A stretch of DNA of 64,000 nt, taken from positions 4,943,617 to 5,007,616 of the forward strand of contig JAGGNK010008226.1 of NCBI GenBank assembly GCA_017590115.1, read 5' to 3'. This document shows, in pieces, positions 17,601-29,014 of the stretch (position 1 is the first letter of the stretch; the number at the start of each line of letters is the position of its first letter). The notes below the pieces were generated by a model, which ran no database searches, was not told the origin of the DNA, and worked only from the letters and a program-made list of their open reading frames with translations. This DNA is from Montifringilla adamsi. Taxonomy: Eukaryota > Chordata > Aves > Passeriformes > Passeridae. Made by a program: the position numbers and the translations under genes.

Positions 17601-20600
17601 CCATCTCCCATGTTACACGGTGGCACCAGATCCCAGTCTTGGGACTAACCTGGCCATGCTCCTTCATCCACCAGGAGCTCACTTGCTACTTCTTCTTTCT
17701 TCCCTATAGATGCCACAGCCAAAGATCCACCCAAGTTCAAGTTGGCCACTCCGTCAGGTGAGTCTGAATTTGTCCATGTTTTTCTGGTGACATCTCTTGG
17801 CTGGAGAGTTAGTGGGGCAGAGGTTTGTGTTTAGTCTTCTCCCTGAGAGAGGAGAACCCAGGAAAAGCAGTTTAACACAGCTGAGACTGGGAGACCTGGT
17901 GGCCTGAAATTCGCAGTCTGATGCCAAGGCCCCTGGCAAGAGAAAATGCCTTAGAGCTAAAATCTCTTCCCCAGTTTTCCATACCTCCTTCTTTCCCAGA
18001 TGCCACCATCAGCCTGGTGAACGGCAGGAACCGCTGCGAGGGTCGCGTGGAGATTTCACACTCCGGGGGCCGGGGCACCGTCTGTGACAATGGCTGGGAC
18101 ATGAGAGATGCCCAGGTGGTGTGCAGGCAGCTGGGATGTGGAGCTGCTGTTTCTGCACCATCAGGTGCCTCCTTTGGACAAGGCAGTGGCAGCATCTACC
18201 TGGACTATGTGAGCTGTGCAGGCTGGGAGTCATCCATCTTCCAGTGCAGCCACCGTGGCTGGGGCGTCCACAAGTGTGACCACAGTGAGGATGCTGGTGT
18301 TGTGTGCTCAGGTACCACTGGTCTGACTGCCTTCATGCTGGTTTTACTTTCAGGAAGTGTCCCCTCTTGCCTGGATATGGGTGTGTGCTGGGGATTATGT
18401 TTTTTGTTAGTCCCACCATGAGAGACCACTCTGCTGGCAGCCCCGGGCTCTCCATTGCCCGTGTGCCAAGCTGGCAGCAATGTGCCCAGCCCTGGGAGAA
18501 ATGCAGTCATGGATCTTCATCCAACAGGCCTCACCTGCCTCTTTCCTTTCCTCCCCTACAGCTGCCACAAGCACAACTACAGCCAGCCCCATCATCTCTG
18601 CTCCTTCAGGTGGGTCTGAATTTCTCCTGCATTTTCTGGCTGCTGCTTTTTGCAGAAACAATTAGTGCCTCAGAGGTTGGTGTCTGGTTTTCTCCCTGGG
18701 AGAGGAGATGCCAGGAAAAGCAATTTACTACAGCCAGGACTGGGGGTTGTGGTGGCCTGAAACTCATAGAGTGATTCCAAGGCCCCTAGCAAGAGAAAAT
18801 GCCTTAGTGCTAAAATCTCTTCCCCAGTTTTCCATACCTCCTTCTTTCCCAGATGCCACCATCAGCCTGGTGAACGGCAGGAACCGCTGCGAGGGTCGCG
18901 TGGAGATTTCACACTCCGGGGGCCGGGGCACCATCTGTGACGATGGCTGGGACCTGAGAGATGCCCAGGTGGTGTGCAGGCAGCTGGGATGTGGAGCTGC
19001 TGTTTCTGCACCATCAGGTGCCTCCTTTGGACAAGGCAGTGGCAGCATCTACCTGGACAATCTGAACTGCACAGGCTGGGAGTTGTCCCTCTTCCAGTGC
19101 AGCCACCGTGGCTGGGGCAACCACACGTGTGACCACAGTGAGGATGCTGGTGTTGTGTGCTCAGGTACCACTGGTCTGACTTCTTCCATACTCTGACTTT
19201 TTCAGAAGGTGGTATTAGTTAGTTGGAACTGTTGGGGATGAGTGCAGGGTTATGTTTTTTGTTAGTCCCACCATGAGAGACCACTCTGCTGGCAGCCCCG
19301 GGCTCTCCATTGCCCGTGTGCCAAGCTGGCAGCAATGTGCCCAGCCCTGGGAGAAATGCAGTCATGGATCTTCATCCAACAGGCCTCACCTGCCTCTTTC
19401 CTTTCCTCCCCTACAGCTGCCACAAGCACAGGCACAACCACTCCCAGCACCACCTTCCCTGCTCTTACTCAGGTCTGAATTTCTCCTGGGTTTTCTGGCT
19501 GTGGCTTTTTGCAGAAATCATTCCTGCCTCAGAGTTAGGCGTCTGGTTTTCTGCCAGGGAGAGGAGAAGCCAGGAAAAGCAGTTTAACCCAGTCAAGACT
19601 GGGAGTTGTGGTGGCCTGAAAGTCATAGAGTGATTCCAAGGCCCTGATAAAATCTTGGTTTTTATCTTCTATCTTTTTATGTCTTTTTGGTTTTCCTTTA
19701 TATATTGTCTGTATCCTTTACACAGGTATTTGTAGCTTTGTAGCTTCTTATTGTAACTTCACTACAGCATTTTCATAGGCAGGAAGACAAAACTCATTCC
19801 AGGATCCCCAAGCTATCTTGGTTCTTCCTGGCTAAAAAGGCCAAAAAACAGCTCTTCAGACACATTCACATTCAAACATTCTTCAGACAAAGTACAGTCC
19901 CATCTGAAGGCAGAGAGGACTTTGAAGGGACTTGGACGGGGGGGAATTGCATCATCACTTGTGGATATTTTGTGGCTTTTGTGGATATTTTTCCATGTCT
20001 TCCCTGGAGGCCTCCAATAAAGACCCACTTTTATTTTACTTCCTATATGAAAATTATCCCCAAAAGCTGTGTTGTTACATTTCTAGGTTGACAAAGGCAT
20101 CACCCTGGCAAGAAGAGGTGCCTTTGGGCTAGAGACTCTTCCCAAATTTTCTGTATCTCCTTCTTTCCCAGATGCCTCCACCATCAGCCTGGTGAATGGC
20201 AGGAACCGCTGCGAGGGTCGTGTGGAGATTTCACACTCCGGGGGCCAGGGCACCGTCTGTGACGATGGCTGGGACCTGAGAGATGCCCAGGTGGTGTGCA
20301 GGCAGCTGGGATGTGGAGCTGCTGTTTCTGCACCATCAGGTGCCTCCTTTGGACAAGGCAGTGGCAGCATCTACCTGGACGATGTGAACTGCACAGGGTC
20401 GGAATCGTCCCTCTTGAAGTGTGGCCACAATGGCTGGGGCGTCCACAAGTGTGGCCACAGTGAGGATGCTGGTGTTGTGTGCTCAGGTACCACTGGTCTG
20501 ACTGCCTTTGTGCTGGTTTTACTTTCAGGAAGTGTCCCCTCTTGCCTGGATATGGGTGTGTGCTGGGGATTATGTTTTTTGTTAGTCTCACCATGAGAGA

Positions 20601-23600
20601 CCACTCTGCTGGCAGCCCCGGGCTCTCCATTGCCCATGTGCCAAGCTGGCAGCAATGTGCCCAGCCCTGGGAGAAATGCAGTCATGGATCTTCATCCAAC
20701 AGGCCTCACCTGCCTCTTTCCTTTCCTCCCCTACAGCTGCCACAAGCACAACTACAGCCAGCCCCATCATCTCTGCTCCTTCAGGTGGGTCTGAATTTCT
20801 CCTGCATTTTCTGGCTGCTGCTTTTAGCAGAAATAATTAGTGCCTCAGAGATTGGGGTTTGGTCTTCTCCAAGGGAGAGCAGAGGCTGGCAAAAGCACAG
20901 CAGAATGCAGTTGAAACCAAGAGTCATGGGACCCTAAAATTCGTAGAGCATTGTCAAGGCCCTCTCGAGGGGAGATTCCTGCTTGTGGTCTGCTCTGACT
21001 GGACTTTAAATGTATGCTTGGGATGAGTGTGGGATTTTGTGTTTGGTTGATGCACCATGGGAGAGCATTCTGCTGAGACCCCCAGGCTGTCCACTGCCCA
21101 GTGTCAGGGTGGCACCAACATCCCCAGGGGTGGTAGAAAACCTTGCCATGCTCCCTTATCCTCCAGCACCTCACCTGCTTCCTTTTCCTTGTCTCATACA
21201 GCTGCCACAAGCACAGACTCTGTTACAAATCCTCCAGGTTTGTATTTTACTTGTTTTTTCCCATTTCTCCAATCCATTACTCTTGAAGTGTCATAATTAC
21301 TGTTTTGCAGGTGTGAACTGTTTCATTTGCGTAGTATAATACACTGGGAAAAATCCTTTCTGGTTTTAATTCTTTATGTACTATTCATTATTCCTTTGTG
21401 TTTGAGTGATTCTATGGCTGGGGGTGGATTTCAGATTATGCTGATTACACGGGAGATTTCCATTTGTTCATTCTCTGATTTTATGGTATTTAGGCCACTA
21501 TTTTTTCTTTATTTCATACCCATGTGCCTGAAGCCCACAGAGTTAATAACTGCAGGCATGGGTCATAATTCTCTGAAGAGTTCATCACTCTTGTAGCTAA
21601 CTGAGAGGACCACAATCATTGTGTTTCTTTTGAGATTTAAACTTGTGTTGCCATGGTTTCTGTATATAGAACATATTTTTGTTTGATCTGAAGGAAATCT
21701 AAATTAATCACTTCTATCCCTCAGGTTTTTTTTTGGTTTTTTTTTTCCCCTTTTGTTTTTCAGGTCAAAAAATTATTTGTGGTGATATACTTTTTAAGAC
21801 CTCTGGAACATTTCAGAGTCCTTCTTTGAATCCTTCAGATAAAGCAGATTGTTTGTGGCAAATACATGTAACAAACAATTTCCTCATTGCGCTCACTTTT
21901 GATAACATTCAGTAAGTAAACCACTTTCTGTTTGGGAAATAAAACAATTCCAAATCTCAACTGCATCCACAGTTCCTGGGCACATTTCCCATCCTATAAG
22001 TGAACGCTAAATATACATGGGAAATCTGTCAGTGCAGAATCCTATTATATTGTTTGTTCAGCATTTAAACCCCAAAGTTCAGCTAATGCATTTTTTTATT
22101 ATATTCTCATTTCTTCCTCAGGTTGCAAGGTGGATGCCAGAATGACTATATTGAGATCTATGATGGGTCACCCAAATCTTCTCCTCTACTTGGAAGAATT
22201 TGTTCTAGCTCTCATCTCACATACACCTCATCTTCAAACTTCATGTCTGTGAGGTTTTACAGCAACTCCAGATATTCCAGTGGAAGTTTTAGGGCTCAGT
22301 ATCAGTCCTTTCCAGCAGACCAGAACACCAGTAAATTTCCATTCTATTCGTAATTATGCTCTCTTGGTAAAATTTTCTTTGCTCAGAAGCTTTTATACAC
22401 TGGGGTTTTTTTCACTAAATAAGCATTTGTTAATATCGTTGAAGGAATCCCATGTAGATGATATTCCTATTTGGATTTTGTGACTGATTATTGACTGCTC
22501 ACTTTCAGAAAAGAACTACTTTTTCTCCTTTAAAAATATTAAATTTATTTGCCTTTAGATATTTTCTATGTTATTTTCTAAACTCATATTCTTTGTACCA
22601 CATCATAATTCATATATATTTTTGTACCTTTCTGGACAAACTTTCACAGAGTCATAGAAATGTTGGTTAGAAGGGACTTTTGGAGGTTTTCTAGGCCAAC
22701 TATTGAAACAGAGCTACTGCCAACACCAGGTCAGATCATTAAGAACGGGTCTGGCTGTGTGTCTAGAAATATTCAAAGGATGAAATATAGAAAGCTAATA
22801 CTTTGGATGACCTGTTCCAGTATTGTCCTATTGCTTACCCGTATCTAAGTCTCAAGTGTAAAAATAAGTGCTTTGGCTTATGAATTCTCTTCTCTAAATG
22901 GTAGCAGTGATTGCATTTGTTGGACTTGCAATACGAAAGCATTATCAAGTACCCAAAATCACTAATAATTAATATTTTTTTCCCCTAGCCCTTCTGTGCT
23001 TGCCAACCTACATGTATGCAGTGGTAGACAGACACTATCTCCAGTCCCAGGGATACTCAGTGGAGAGCATCAGCCTGGCAGACCCTCAGTGTAGACCACA
23101 AATTACTTCAACTGAGGTTATATTCAACATTTCATACAGCAGCTGTGGTACACATAGACAGGTTGGTGTCAAGACACTGGGGAGAGCTCTGGGCATGGGA
23201 ATTGCATAGACATTTGGAAAATTGTCATAGATTGCAAAGGGTGCTGTAGGCCAAGGCATGCAAAACACAGAAAAGGAGCATGTGTTTCTGGTGGCTGAAT
23301 TTGGTTAAATATTTTTACTTATCCTTCCAGAGTACTTATATCCTTCCCTGTACCTATTTCAGAATGATGTACTAGAGAACAAAAATAGAGGGGAGAGTTA
23401 AGTGAGCAATCCCATCCTGGTTGGTTGGGATTTTTCAGTGTGACAGGTCCCTCCTGACTGCCAGGACCCAGCACATACAGAAGTTTGCAATCCTCACAGT
23501 ATTTGCAGTGAACACGGTAATTAATGTGGTAATTTAACACTCATTTAATATGTCAAACAGGGCAACAATGAAACAATCACCTACTCCAACGTGATAAAAG

Positions 23601-25892
23601 TACCTGCTCCTGGCAAAGTCATCAAGAGGCAAAAGGACCTTCACTTGCACATCAGCTGCAAAATGCTGCAGAACACCTGGGTTCAGGTCATGTACATTGC
23701 TGATGATGTCATAGATGTCAACAAAACCCAGTATGGCAGATACGACGTGAGCCTGATGTTCTACAACTCCTCATCATTCCAGTGGGCAGTCCATGACTTC
23801 CCATACTACGTTGACATGAATCAGAATTTGTTCCTCCAAGCTTCTCTTCACAGCTCTGACCAAAACCTGACCGTGTTTGTGGACACCTGTGTGGCATCAC
23901 CTAATTCTAGTGATTTTAGAACACTAGTCTATGAACTGACCAAAAGTGGGTAAGAACTTTGTACAAAATTACTTTAAAAGCATTCCTATGTGTTGTTCTA
24001 AAAGCACTTAATTTGTGAAATGAGGTGATTTAGGACCAGTGTACATTTGTTGTAATTCTCGGGGCAAATGTTCTTCTAAGAACAACTTTTTGGCAAAGCC
24101 TGAGTAAAATTCAGAACGACAACCAAATGTCATTCAGAAGTTGCACTCAAGCACTGAGATTTCATCCAAGGAGGCAGTGAGGAAATTGAGGTCTGACTTT
24201 GTTTCTGAAATAGGTGTATGAAAAGGAGGGATGTCCACAGCTCTACATTTCTGTACATCATGAGTTTCACAGCATCATAACTGGAGTACAAAACTGTCTA
24301 CTCAAAAAGAAGAGAAATTCGTTAGCCTTCTCTCCTATTCTAGAAACCCAAACCACTTAGCCTAATTTTATACCAAAGCACTAAAGAGAAGTGTATTAAA
24401 ATTAGTTTTATGCTTCCAGAGAAGCATAAAGCTTTCTCTTTCTACAAAAACTTTCAAGGGCCTCTTTTCAAACAGTTAATCCTGTTTGAAAATGCATAAC
24501 AGGCTCTCACCTGAAACACAGAAACCAGCAGAACCACTAGCCATTTTTCAACTATTCATGTTTACACAGAACTTGTTAAGCTATGTAATTTCTGTGCTGT
24601 GCACATTTAGTGATTTCTCTTCTTTCTAAAAGCACTTTTTTTTTTAAAGCCTTTTGATTTCTCTTTCACTTCCTGGTTTTATATTTGACCTTATTGCAAA
24701 GAGAGGGTGTAATAGTGCTCCTGCTCATGAGAAGCTGTGAGTTAATGTCTAATCTGTTGATTTCATGTCCTTCCAGGTGTGCTAGTGATCCTAGCTACGC
24801 TCTCTTCCCCTCGCCGCGCGGCGATGTCGCTCGGTTTGGGTTTAACGCCTTCTCCTTCGCCAACCGATTCCCGTCGGTGTTCCTGCGCTGCGAGCTGCTG
24901 GTGTGCAGGCACCACGACTACTCCTCCCGCTGCTACCAAGGCTGTGTTAGCAGGTTCAAGAGGAATGTAGATTCTTCCCACGAGCAAGTGAATGTTGTTG
25001 TTGGACCCGTGCAGCTTCGGGAAGCTCACGCTGAGAGCAGGAACATTGGTAAGTTTAAATATCTTTAATAACGTAAGGCTCTGTGTGTTGCTGTCTGTTT
25101 GCATTTCAGTTCAGACAGGAAATCCAGCTCTGAAATGTGCTTTTGCTGGTTTATTTACAATTTGGATATAATTCTTAGGGGGGATTATTATTTTTTTATT
25201 TATATAAAATAGCTGTATTCGATTTACAAGCTCTTTCCTATCATAGTTTAGATCCATTCTTTGTTCTGCACATATGAAGTGGCAATTGAATAAGTTCTAT
25301 GGGAAGAAGGATGAGATGTAACTAATCTGATTTATATTAATTTTCCTATTATTTCCTATTATTTCCATGCCTAATTTGCATGTCTGTTATTTATTTACGA
25401 TCAATCTCTAGGTCCTTTTGGAAATGCTGTTTCTCAGTGTCCTGTAGCTGCTGTTTCCACTACCAGAAAGCAACATCTTAAGGTCATTGAGTGTGATCAT
25501 TACAGACTCACAGTTTCTCTTTAATTTCTTGCCACAATCTTCACTTGTTTTGCATGGCCACAGAATAATTTGTGAAATAATGTGCAATTTTCTGATCAGA
25601 TCCAGATTAGAGCTTTTTAACTCAAATTCTCTTTGCCTAATTATCTTTGCAATTAACTAGCTCAGGGAAAAAAAAACACAAAACAGTAAGTTTCTCTCTG
25701 ACTCTTTTATGCACAGGGCTGGCCTCTGACATCCAAAAGGCAAAAGGGGGGACGCTGAGCTCAGAGCCTGCTGGCAGCTCCCACGTTCCTCTGGCTGTGA
25801 CCACCGTGGTGCTGGTAGCTGCTGTTCTCACAGCAGGAGGATTTCTCTGGAAGAGGAGACTGCAGGAGGCCATCCCATACCAGAAACTGTGA
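14585..25892 (+). CDS. Gene 2: membrane-anchored SRCR3-CUB-ZP glycoprotein (DMBT1/hensin-like)
   Basis: Exon model: 14585-14684, 17251-17295, 17710-17757, 18000-18311, 18562-18609, 18853-19164, 20172-20486, 20737-20784, 21202-21237, 21764-21911, 22122-22330, 22989-23161, 23561-23949, 24777-25048, 25717-25892. The sum is 2631 nt, 876 codons plus TGA, with every phase compatible; this holds only if the exon copy at 19417 is skipped. Order: signal peptide, Ser/Thr linkers, SRCR, linker, SRCR, SRCR, linkers, CUB, ZP, RFKR cleavage site, transmembrane segment, short basic tail. Mammalian relatives (DMBT1, CRP-ductin, hensin) act at epithelial surfaces in microbe binding and epithelial differentiation. 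The anchor makes this the likely membrane form of the cluster. The exact orthologue is uncertain. Confidence 0.9.
16400..16468 (-). mobile_element. Small CR1 3'-end fragment
   Basis: catggagtcacagaactaca followed by gaatggtttgggtt is the reverse complement of a CR1 3' end, decayed. It lies in intron 1 of gene 2; the rest of that intron (14685-16791) shows nothing else recognisable. Confidence 0.6.
16792..16839 (+). pseudogene. Dead linker exon in gene 2 (acceptor lost)
   Basis: A 48-nt open stretch starting ATGCCACAATCACTG and ending CCCCAG/gtgggt, homologous to the linker exons at 17251 and 17710 and spaced exactly 459 bp before the first of them. The base pair that should be the acceptor AG reads AT (tctacat instead of cctacag or cctatag), so normal splicing should skip it. 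Its own reading frame is still open. Confidence 0.6.
17251..17295 (+). CDS. Gene 2 linker exon a, 15 residues
   Basis: A phase 1-1 exon of 45 nt with acceptor tcccctgcag and donor gtgagt, encoding [20 protein letters not shown] Ser/Thr-rich sequence with an N-glycosylation site (NAT). One of a 459-bp tandem series. Confidence 0.7.
17710..17757 (+). CDS. Gene 2 linker exon b, 16 residues
   Basis: A 48-nt phase 1-1 exon with acceptor ttccctatag and donor gtgagt, encoding [17 protein letters not shown]. It is exactly 459 bp after linker exon a, so it is a third copy of the same unit, but it has lost most Ser/Thr residues and become basic. Confidence 0.65.
18000..18311 (+). CDS. Gene 2 SRCR domain 1
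   Basis: A single 312-nt phase 1-1 exon encoding a complete group-B SRCR domain: [67 protein letters not shown], with all eight cysteines. One exon per domain is the group-B rule. The position of the Trp in the DMBT1 bacteria-binding motif GRVEVxxxxxW is Arg here. Confidence 0.96.
18562..18609 (+). CDS. Gene 2 linker exon c, 16 residues
   Basis: 48 nt, phase 1-1, acceptor ctcccctacag, donor gtgggt; encodes [16 protein letters not shown], a mucin-like linker. It is identical in sequence to the linker at 20737-20784. Confidence 0.8.
18853..19164 (+). CDS. Gene 2 SRCR domain 2
   Basis: 312-nt exon, phase 1-1, nearly identical to SRCR 1 and with all eight cysteines. It differs mainly near [16 protein letters not shown] and in [12 protein letters not shown], where an N-glycosylation site (NHT) and another (NCT) appear. 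Its upstream intron is almost a copy of that before SRCR 1. Confidence 0.96.
19417..19472 (+). pseudogene. Frame-breaking linker exon copy in gene 2
   Basis: Homologous to linkers c and d, with a normal acceptor (ctcccctacag) and an open Ser/Thr-rich reading ([16 protein letters not shown]). The donor region is altered: gtgggtctgaat of the other copies has shrunk to gtctgaat, leaving only a weak donor. Use of it gives 56 nt, which breaks the frame. The rest of the gene stays in frame only if this exon is skipped. Confidence 0.6.
19645..20093. mobile_element. About 450-bp insertion, probably a solo LTR
   Basis: The linker-to-SRCR interval here is about 456 bp longer than in the neighbouring duplicate (18609-18853). 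The extra piece starts TG, ends CA and has an AATAAA near 20016 followed by a T-rich stretch, as LTRs do. Clean target-site repeats were not found, and the family is not recognised. Confidence 0.4.
20172..20486 (+). CDS. Gene 2 SRCR domain 3
   Basis: A 315-nt phase 1-1 exon, one codon longer at the 5' end (DASTISL instead of DATISL), otherwise the same SRCR type with eight cysteines. [22 protein letters not shown] is its most divergent part. It carries the sequon NCT. The Trp of the binding motif is Gln here. Confidence 0.96.
20737..20784 (+). CDS. Gene 2 linker exon d
   Basis: 48 nt, identical in sequence to linker c at 18562, with the same acceptor and donor. The flanking intron is also near-identical, so the SRCR-linker block was duplicated recently. 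Confidence 0.8.
21202..21237 (+). CDS. Gene 2 linker exon e, 12 residues
   Basis: 36 nt, phase 1-1, acceptor tctcatacag, donor gtttgt; encodes [12 protein letters not shown]. It lies 465 bp after linker d, continuing the tandem unit spacing, and joins the SRCR part to the CUB domain. Confidence 0.65.
21764..22330 (+). CDS. Gene 2 CUB domain (exons 21764-21911 and 22122-22330)
   Basis: The exons encode [20 protein letters not shown]...CLWQIHV and [19 protein letters not shown]...RICSS...[13 protein letters not shown], with four CUB cysteines. Each exon is 3 nt shorter than its homologue in genes 1 and 3. The canonical YPxxYP is changed to SLNPSDKAD, so this is the most altered CUB start in the cluster. 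Confidence 0.93.
22645..22760 (-). mobile_element. CR1 LINE 3' fragment, minus orientation
   Basis: cacagagtcatagaaatgtt, a ggttagaagggactt stretch and the following sequence match a CR1 3' end in reverse. It lies in the intron between CUB and ZP of gene 2. Confidence 0.6.
22989..25048 (+). CDS. Gene 2 ZP domain (exons 22989-23161, 23561-23949, 24777-25048)
   Basis: Exon lengths 173 and 389 nt equal those of genes 1 and 3. Marks: [51 protein letters not shown] and the RFKR cleavage site. Unlike genes 1 and 3, the third exon ends at a good donor (AACATTG/gtaagt) in phase 1, which connects to the anchor exon. Confidence 0.94.
24407..24492. repeat. Two small inverted repeats in the ZP intron of gene 2
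   Basis: 24407-24416 pairs with 24421-24430 (10-bp arms, 4-nt loop), and 24465-24475 pairs with 24482-24492 (11-bp arms, 6-nt loop). They sit in the same intron that carries longer hairpins in genes 1 and 3. Confidence 0.7.
25717..25892 (+). CDS. Gene 2 last exon: transmembrane anchor and cytoplasmic tail
   Basis: Acceptor ttttatgcacag; the exon encodes a linker, a hydrophobic segment ([20 protein letters not shown], about 20 residues), a stop-transfer KRR and the tail [10 protein letters not shown] followed by TGA at 25890. Such an anchor is present in CUZD1 and rodent CRP-ductin. Genes 1 and 3 lack a functional equivalent. Confidence 0.88.
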
Positions 25893-27720
25893 GAGGCAGC
25901 TCCAGGCATGGAGGTGGAAGGACACTTTCACCAGCCACCTGCTTCGTTATTTGGGTTTGCAATCAGTGTGAAGGGCAGCTCTTACTTGGCTATTCCACCA
26001 TCCAGACCACGTTTGAAGAATCAAGGTCACACCTGATGTTACCATGAACTGAATTTATAAAGCAACCTGATTTTAAAACTTAGGGCGTAAAGAAAGATTG
26101 ATTCTTTCATCCCAGCATCCAAATAATCATCTTCAGTGCTGGATGTTTCAGAGCTTTTCTGTTGAACTCCTCTTTGAGTGTCTGTCTGAGAAGACTGAAA
26201 TAGGTGACTTGAGAAACAAGAACTGATTTATTTGTCCCTTGCTGATATACAGATGAAACACCTGTGTAGCACCATAGACACACTGGGAAGTAGTACAAGA
26301 AAAATGTTTCTTTGCAGTAAAAAAATCTCAATAATGAGCCATAAGCAATTATGCTCAGAGGCTGCACATGAAGAGTTATTGCTGTACAGCATTCCTGACT
26401 TTGGGAGATTGGTTCTTCCCAAATCCATATTTCCCTGAGTAAATGTAGGCCATTTATATGATTTTGTATGGAGGATGAATATAATCCCGTTACATAAATG
26501 TGTAATTAAAAACAACAGGAAAGAAAATGGGGTTTTGAGCAATACTTTTTTTTGTGTGCTTGCAAACATCCTGCTTGTATGTGTGAACTCATGGCTAACA
26601 CAATGCCAGGTTGGAGAACGTGGCTTCTGACAAAGTGACTTTGCCAAGCAATGATTCCTGCTCTTGCTCTCACACATTTCTACACCTGGAATGGGTGGGA
26701 AGGAGAGAATGTAGGTAAGTTCCCATAAGGAAGTGTGACCTCTCTCCTATCCCCATGCGAAAACAAAATAAAAAACAATAAAAAAGGAAGAATTTCATTG
26801 GAAGAAGCTGCTTAATGCAGGTGGAAAGGTCACTGGTATTGATTGAGAAATGCCCTTCTTGAGACGTTCCTGTTTTCCAGCCAGCTGTGAAAGAGGCAAG
26901 TTCATTTGGAACTGAGCAGTGTCAGATGTGCAAGGTGAGCCAAAGTGGTGACGTGTGAGGAAGGTGAGCTGTACTCTTGGGTGACATCCTGACCTGACAA
27001 GGAGGATGAGGGCAGTTCTGACAGGAACCAGCCCCACAGCCTGCACCATTTGTTCCTTTGAGCTGCCTTCTCCTCCTGGTCCCAGGCAGGGCTCTCATCA
27101 CCTCTCCATGATGTCAAGAAAGGATCACACAGGTAGGGGCTGGCACTGCACACACAAAGTGAGAAGGTTTTTCCACACTGGAGGAACAAGGATTTAGGGC
27201 TCTCCTCCCCGCTGTGCCTGCAGCCACCTTTGGAAGGCAGAGCACCTCAGAAGGCTGATCTGCCTTCACCTGTTCTCTTGTCCAGAGGAATCCAGCCATC
27301 TGCTCAGCACAGCAAGGACTCCCCTGGAGCTGGGCTTTCCTAACTCTGTAGAACAGGACCTTCCCCTCTCCCTTCCCAGACCTGCTGTATTCTCCTTCTT
27401 CCTGCTGCTGTGGTGTTGCTACCACACTATCTTGCAAGATACAGCTTGATGGCACTTTTTTCCACTTCTCCTATTCTCTCAGCATTATTTTCAGCAGACA
27501 AGCAGAAAGACCCCAGGCCTAGATCCTGGTGTCTCCAATCCTCAGCACCCCTGTGCTGTTCAGAGCTGAGTTTTCCCATAGCCTGTCTGGGCCAGGGCTC
27601 CCAGATGGAGAAATACCAAGGCTGGATAAAAATACAAGATAGAATTGCCAAGTTCCATATTAAATATATGGTTTCCATATTAAATATTGCTGCACAAAGC
27701 GTTGCCAAACTGTTTAGGTG

Positions 27721-27930
27721 GTAGATGTCTCAGACTCCTCCTCATTTCTTGCTATCTCTGATCCACAAGCATTATAGAAATGCAGAATTAAAGAAAACTG
27801 GGTCTGATGTGGAGGAAAGGTCTGATGTAGATGTCTCAGACTCCTCCTCATTTCTTGCTATCTCCCCTGATCCACAAGCATTATAGAAATGCAGAATTAA
27901 AGAAAACTGGGTCTGATGTGGAGGAAAGGG
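27721..27930. repeat. Tandem duplication of about 106 bp
   Basis: 27721-27826 is repeated almost without change at 27827-27930; the second copy has about 3 extra bases after gctatctc. Both start gtagatgtctcagactcctc. The high identity points to a recent event. Confidence 0.9.
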
Positions 27931-28555
27931 TCACATGCCTTGTGAGTGATCTCTCTACCACAAACCCTCCTGCCTGGATTCAGACTATCATTCCTTGTGG
28001 AGAAGGCTGTGGATATCCTTATTCCAGTGTAGATATTTTCCTATAATCATGAGTGAAAGCTGATTAATCTTGTCCTTTCACTGGTTCCATTTTTAAAAAA
28101 CCTTTAAAAACCCTGTATTTTTGCAAAGTGCCCTCACAATTGTCAGCAGAAGAAAGGGTATTTTCAAGGCTTAGTGTAGCTTCATTCAGAGTGATGTGCT
28201 GGGAAATACCTCAACCTGACAGAAGAAGACCTTGAGAACACAAATATGTTACTGCAAGAGATTTATCTAGGCAGTGGGAAGGGTGAAATACTGTATGGTA
28301 TTTGCACTAAGCTTAATTAAAACAAAATATTTATCTATTTCCATCGTGCAGAGATTGTCTGATAATAAAGATCTCTAGAAATAAATAGATTTTTGAAATG
28401 TGTAATTTATTTTTGAAGAAGGTAATGAAGAACTAATCAGTCAATCAAACAATCATTCTTCATCTTTTACCTGGGCAGTTTAAGACTTTTTTTTGCACTT
28501 GAACCAGCTGGGAATCCCTTTTGTGTTCCCCTTCCTCCTCACCCTTTTCCAGTTA

Positions 28556-29014
28556 TTACAAGGGTTTGGAGAACTGTGATCCATCACTCACTCTTACTTC
28601 ACTGATTGCAGTGTTTGATTGGCCAGTCAAATAAACTGGATTTTTCATTCTTGTCAGGGTGTCAAAACCAGAATATGAATAGTGAATACCAGGTGTTGTG
28701 TACATATCCTCATTCATGTGCAAATATGGTTGTTTGGATAAAGAAGAAACATATTTACCATTCTGAATGTTCACTTTCAAGGCTTCCAAAGTTGTCTTTA
28801 GCATCTTGTATTTTTCACTTCCTTCTTCCATGCCAATGATATTGGCCTTTGTGGAAAGATGTTTTAGATCATTCTCTTTTCCCCCCAGGCTTTGGTCTTC
28901 CTGCTTGATGGCTGTCCCTGGAGGCAATAAATTCATATGTGGCAGCAGTTTTAACTGGTGATAATTCCATGCAAGACATGATGGCTGTGGAGGTAGGGAT
29001 GAGGTGGAGAACAA
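28556..29014 (-). CDS. Possible minus-strand exon, unknown protein
   Basis: An open stretch of about 150 codons on the minus strand, ending at a stop near 28556. It has no ATG start and would begin behind an AG near 29030 with a modest pyrimidine tract. The composition looks protein-like: KQEDQSLGGKENDLKHLSTK, then EGSEKYKMLKTTLEALK and a Tyr-rich end. I do not recognise a domain. It could be the last exon of a gene on the other strand, a relic, or chance. In mammals C10orf120 lies between DMBT1 and CUZD1 and is worth comparing. Confidence 0.3.
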   Translation of the reverse strand: MFSTSSLPPQPSCLAWNYHQLKLLPHMNLLPPGTAIKQEDQSLGGKENDLKHLSTKANIIGMEEGSEKYKMLKTTLEALKVNIQNGKYVSSLSKQPYLHMNEDMYTTPGIHYSYSGFDTLTRMKNPVYLTGQSNTAISEVRVSDGSQFSKPL

